Shown: in pieces, positions 62,057 to 64,000 of the stretch
Position numbering within the stretch: position 1 is the stretch's first letter
Layout of the letters: the number at the start of each line of letters is the position of its first letter
NCBI GenBank assembly: GCA_024278975.1
Contig: JAJRSD010000080.1
Coordinates: forward strand, 58,129-122,128
Source: Bacteroidota bacterium
Lineage (GTDB): Bacteria > Bacteroidota > Bacteroidia > Bacteroidales > Prolixibacteraceae
Direction of reading: 5' to 3'
DNA: 64,000 nt
Notes under the pieces: generated by a model
What the model was told of the DNA's origin: nothing
What the model saw: the letters and a program-made list of their open reading frames with translations, nothing else
Database searches by the model: none
Made by a program: the position numbers and the translations under genes

Positions 62057-63225
62057 ATGATGAGAAAATTATTTTTATCAATACTAATATTTTATTCAAT
62101 TGGCATTACGGCTCAAACTAAATTACCTTCCTTCTTTGCAGATAATATGGTTTTACAACAAAACCGGGAGGTGTTAATTTGGGGAACTGACAAACCCGGT
62201 ACAATAATAAATATTTCTGCAAGTTGGGGGATGGAAGTTAGCACAAAAACTCATAAAATGGAAAGTGGATTACAAAAATTAAAACCTTAAAAGCAGATAA
62301 AAAGGAATATACAATCACTGTTAAGGGTAGCGATAAGATTGAATTTGAAAGTGTGGTTTTTGGTGAGGTTTGGTTGTGTTCGGGGCAATCGAATATGGAA
62401 ATGCCGGTAAAAGGTTTTCCTAACTCGCCCATAAATGGAAGTAACGAAGCCATTTTAAATTCAAAAAACAAGTATATAAGATTGTTCCATACCCAACGTC
62501 AGACAAGTTTAAAACCTGCAAATAATGTTGAAGGAGAATGGAAAAAAGCAACGCCAAAAACAGTTGCCGATTTTAGTGCAGTTGCATATTTTTTTGGAAA
62601 AAAACTAAACGATGTTTTAGACATTCCCATTGGTTTAATTAATTCGTCGTGGGGAGGTGCCAATGCCGAAACATGGACGGATGCCGAATCGCTCGCTCAA
62701 TTTGATGATGTTATATTACCCGCAGAAATTCCGGATAATAAAGTCATGCATTCGCCAACACTCCTTTATAATGGAATGATTGCCCCATTTGCAGGCTATA
62801 ATATCAGGGGTGTAATTTGGAATCAGGGAGAATCGAACCGGGTTAGACCAGAACAATATAAAATGCTGTTAGCGGCTATGATAAAGGGTTGGAGAGATAA
62901 ATGGGGAATAGGCAATTTCCCGTTTTATATGTCACAGATTCCTCCATTTAGTTATGGAACAGGCGAATTCTCTCCTTATATTGTCGAATCGCAGGTTTAC
63001 GTTATGCAAACAGTTGTTAACACAGGCCTGGCTACAACTACTGATATTGGAAATTGTAAAGATATTCATGCCCCCGAAAAACGGTTAATTGGAAACCGGT
63101 TGGCATATTGGGCACTGGCAAAAGACTATGGAATTGAGGGGATTGCATACATTGGACCAATCTATAAATCAATGGAAATAGCCGAAAATAAGTATCCCTA
63201 CTACCAACCCCGTCTTGTTGATTGA
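62057..63225 (+). pseudogene. Sialate O-acetylesterase-like gene, frameshifted and truncated by a transposon
   Basis: First frame (62057-62290): signal peptide, then LPSFFADNMVLQQNREVLIW, the N-terminal beta domain. The natural continuation (NGKWITKIKTLKADKKEYTI) is in the next frame and joins after CATAAAATGG at 62252-62261. One A appears missing from an A run there. The second frame holds the SGNH catalytic part: GEVWLCSGQSNMEMP, IGLINSSWGGANAETWT, RGVIWNQGESN. It then stops at 63223-63225, where homology to the family ends near 63190 as transposon sequence begins. Both defects make the gene non-functional, unless the first is a sequencing error. Confidence 0.85.
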
Positions 63226-63250
63226 TTGACTTGGGCGTAACTTTGCCCCC

Positions 63251-63696
63251 ATGCGAAAAAATCAAAAATACAGCAAAGAAGAGATGTACCTTGCCGTTGA
63301 GCTGTGGCAGAAAAGTGGGTTAAGCCAGATTAAGTACTTGGAGTAACAGAAGGGGCATTGCGTTACCACATAAAGAAAGGTAACATTAAAAAAAAATGGA
63401 AACTCTAAAAGTGAAAATGATAGTCAATCCGGTTCAAGTACACCATCCACCCAAAACCAACAAGATATACTCGTATCCAACATAATAGGTGTAGGAGCCA
63501 CAAACATTGAAGCGAGGTACATGGCAGTCAATCACCAACTCGAAGACACCCCTGCACATTTTGAACCTTGCCAAAGTGTACCTCAGGCCGGCGTGCTGTT
63601 TCTTTTGCCCTTTTTACAGCAGACAGGTCTGTTCAGTTTTAAAGACCATTTTCAAGAGCTAAAAAAAGGTTATATTCTCAAGCAAGCCCAAGAATG
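63251..63696 (+). pseudogene. Degraded DDE-type transposase gene with two frameshifts
   Basis: Reading through two frame changes gives MRKNQKYSKEEMYLAVELWQ, KSGLSQIKYL, then VTEGALRYHIKKGNIKKK in the next frame, then NGNSKSENDSQSGSS to NIIGVGATNIEARYMAVNHQ and the segment SVPQAGVLFLLPFLQQTGLF before a stop at 63694. The first part is a helix-turn-helix. The later motif (V..AGVLFLLPFLL..GL....DHF) is what I recall from large Bacteroidota transposase-like proteins. The second shift is at a nine-A run near 63390. A promoter (TAACTTTG, 63238-63245) sits just before the ATG. It inserted into the esterase gene. Confidence 0.6.
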
Positions 63697-63825
63697 AATA
63701 ATGCTATTGAAAGTATTTGCAAATTGTTAAATGATACAGAAACTAAATATTCAGGGTATTCCCTCTACCAAATAGGTCATAGAAAGTTGTTGTATAATGC
63801 TTTTCTTTGCATTAAATTGGGTGGA

Positions 63826-64000
63826 TTATATCTTCAGGTTTTGGGGAAGCAGCTCGTCCAGCCTGTTTACTTTGTGGTGCGGTATTACTTCTAACACTTT
63901 TTTTAGCCACTCGAACGGGTTCACGTTGTTCTTTTTGCATGTCCCAAAAAATGAGTAGAACATTGCTGCCCTTTCTGCCCCACGTGCCGAGCCTGCGAAC
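63826..64000 (-). CDS. IS66-family transposase (TnpC), 3' end, runs off the window
   Basis: The last 57 codons on the minus strand: ERAAMFYSFFGTCKKNNVNP, FEWLKKVLEVIPHHKVNRLD, then ELLPQNLKI and stop at 63826-63828. This is the canonical C-terminus of IS66 transposases (RAAM.YS..GTCK...VNP..WL..VL..IP......ELLP). The gene continues beyond 64000, so its integrity is unknown. The 130 bp between it and the neighbouring transposase remnant show nothing recognisable. Confidence 0.85.
   Translation of the reverse strand, partial: FAGSARGAERAAMFYSFFGTCKKNNVNPFEWLKKVLEVIPHHKVNRLDELLPQNLKI

Noticed and set aside
63694..63894. Plus-strand open frame of 66 codons near the right edge
   Set aside because: It mostly overlaps the non-coding gap and the reverse strand of the IS66 transposase end.

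Overview
The window looks like chromosomal DNA from a member of the Bacteroidota, probably a marine or anaerobic Marinilabiliales/Prolixibacteraceae-type organism (the rank below phylum is inference). The supporting evidence is AT-rich DNA, promoters of the TTTG-N19/20-TAnnTTTG type, a SusC/SusD pair behind a FecI-like sigma factor and FecR, a type IX secretion C-terminal domain, GH78 and DUF1080 proteins, and several Bacteroidota-type dispersed repeats.

Layout. 1-2.7 kb: 5' tip of a cysD-like gene, an SLC13-type permease upstream of it, tRNA-Lys(UUU), and a transposase remnant. 2.9-11 kb (minus strand): a TetR-controlled YbhGFSR-type efflux operon (tetR, TolC-like, HlyD-like, two ATPases, two ABC-2 permeases). 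Its gene gaps hold a GIY-YIG gene inside terminal inverted repeats, two internally deleted four-helix-bundle (S23/IVS) genes, and odd ACTGNN minisatellites. 11-17 kb: a broken and an intact CotH-kinase-type secreted protein flanking a DUF1080 lipoprotein. 17-21 kb: housekeeping genes (EamA exporter, MaoC, LMW-PTPase, aroE, DUF368). 21-24.7 kb: an accessory island ending in a three-gene cassette (zinc-ribbon plus YaaA-like protein, a GIY-YIG protein, a double GIY-YIG protein), the best candidate for an undescribed system. 24.7-28.3 kb: a cobalamin-riboswitch-controlled B12 uptake operon (btuF-, cobO/btuR-, btuC- and btuD-like), with a mini-element translated inside the first gene. 28.3-29.5 kb: minisatellites and truA. 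29.5-33.8 kb: rhamnose operon (rhaT, rhaM, GH78).

34-37.8 kb: tandem M14 carboxypeptidase-like proteins, the first lacking every catalytic residue. 37.9-44 kb: a heavy-metal RND efflux operon led by a His-rich small membrane protein. 44.2-47.9 kb: a cytidylyltransferase / aminotransferase-decarboxylase / CDP-alcohol phosphotransferase module, likely for a lipid head group. 48.2-52.9 kb: dicarboxylate or amino-acid symporter, then pta-ackA. 53-63.2 kb: ECF sigma, FecR, SusC, SusD, a beta-helix enzyme and a frameshifted, truncated sialate O-acetylesterase. 63.2-64 kb: degraded transposase and the 3' end of an IS66 transposase.

The striking general property is the density of small inverted-repeat elements in gene gaps. 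At least four families are present, two of them with two copies in this window. One family is seen both as an 80-bp empty hairpin and as a 442-bp form carrying a GIY-YIG nuclease gene. All family assignments come from reading motifs by eye; no database search was run.
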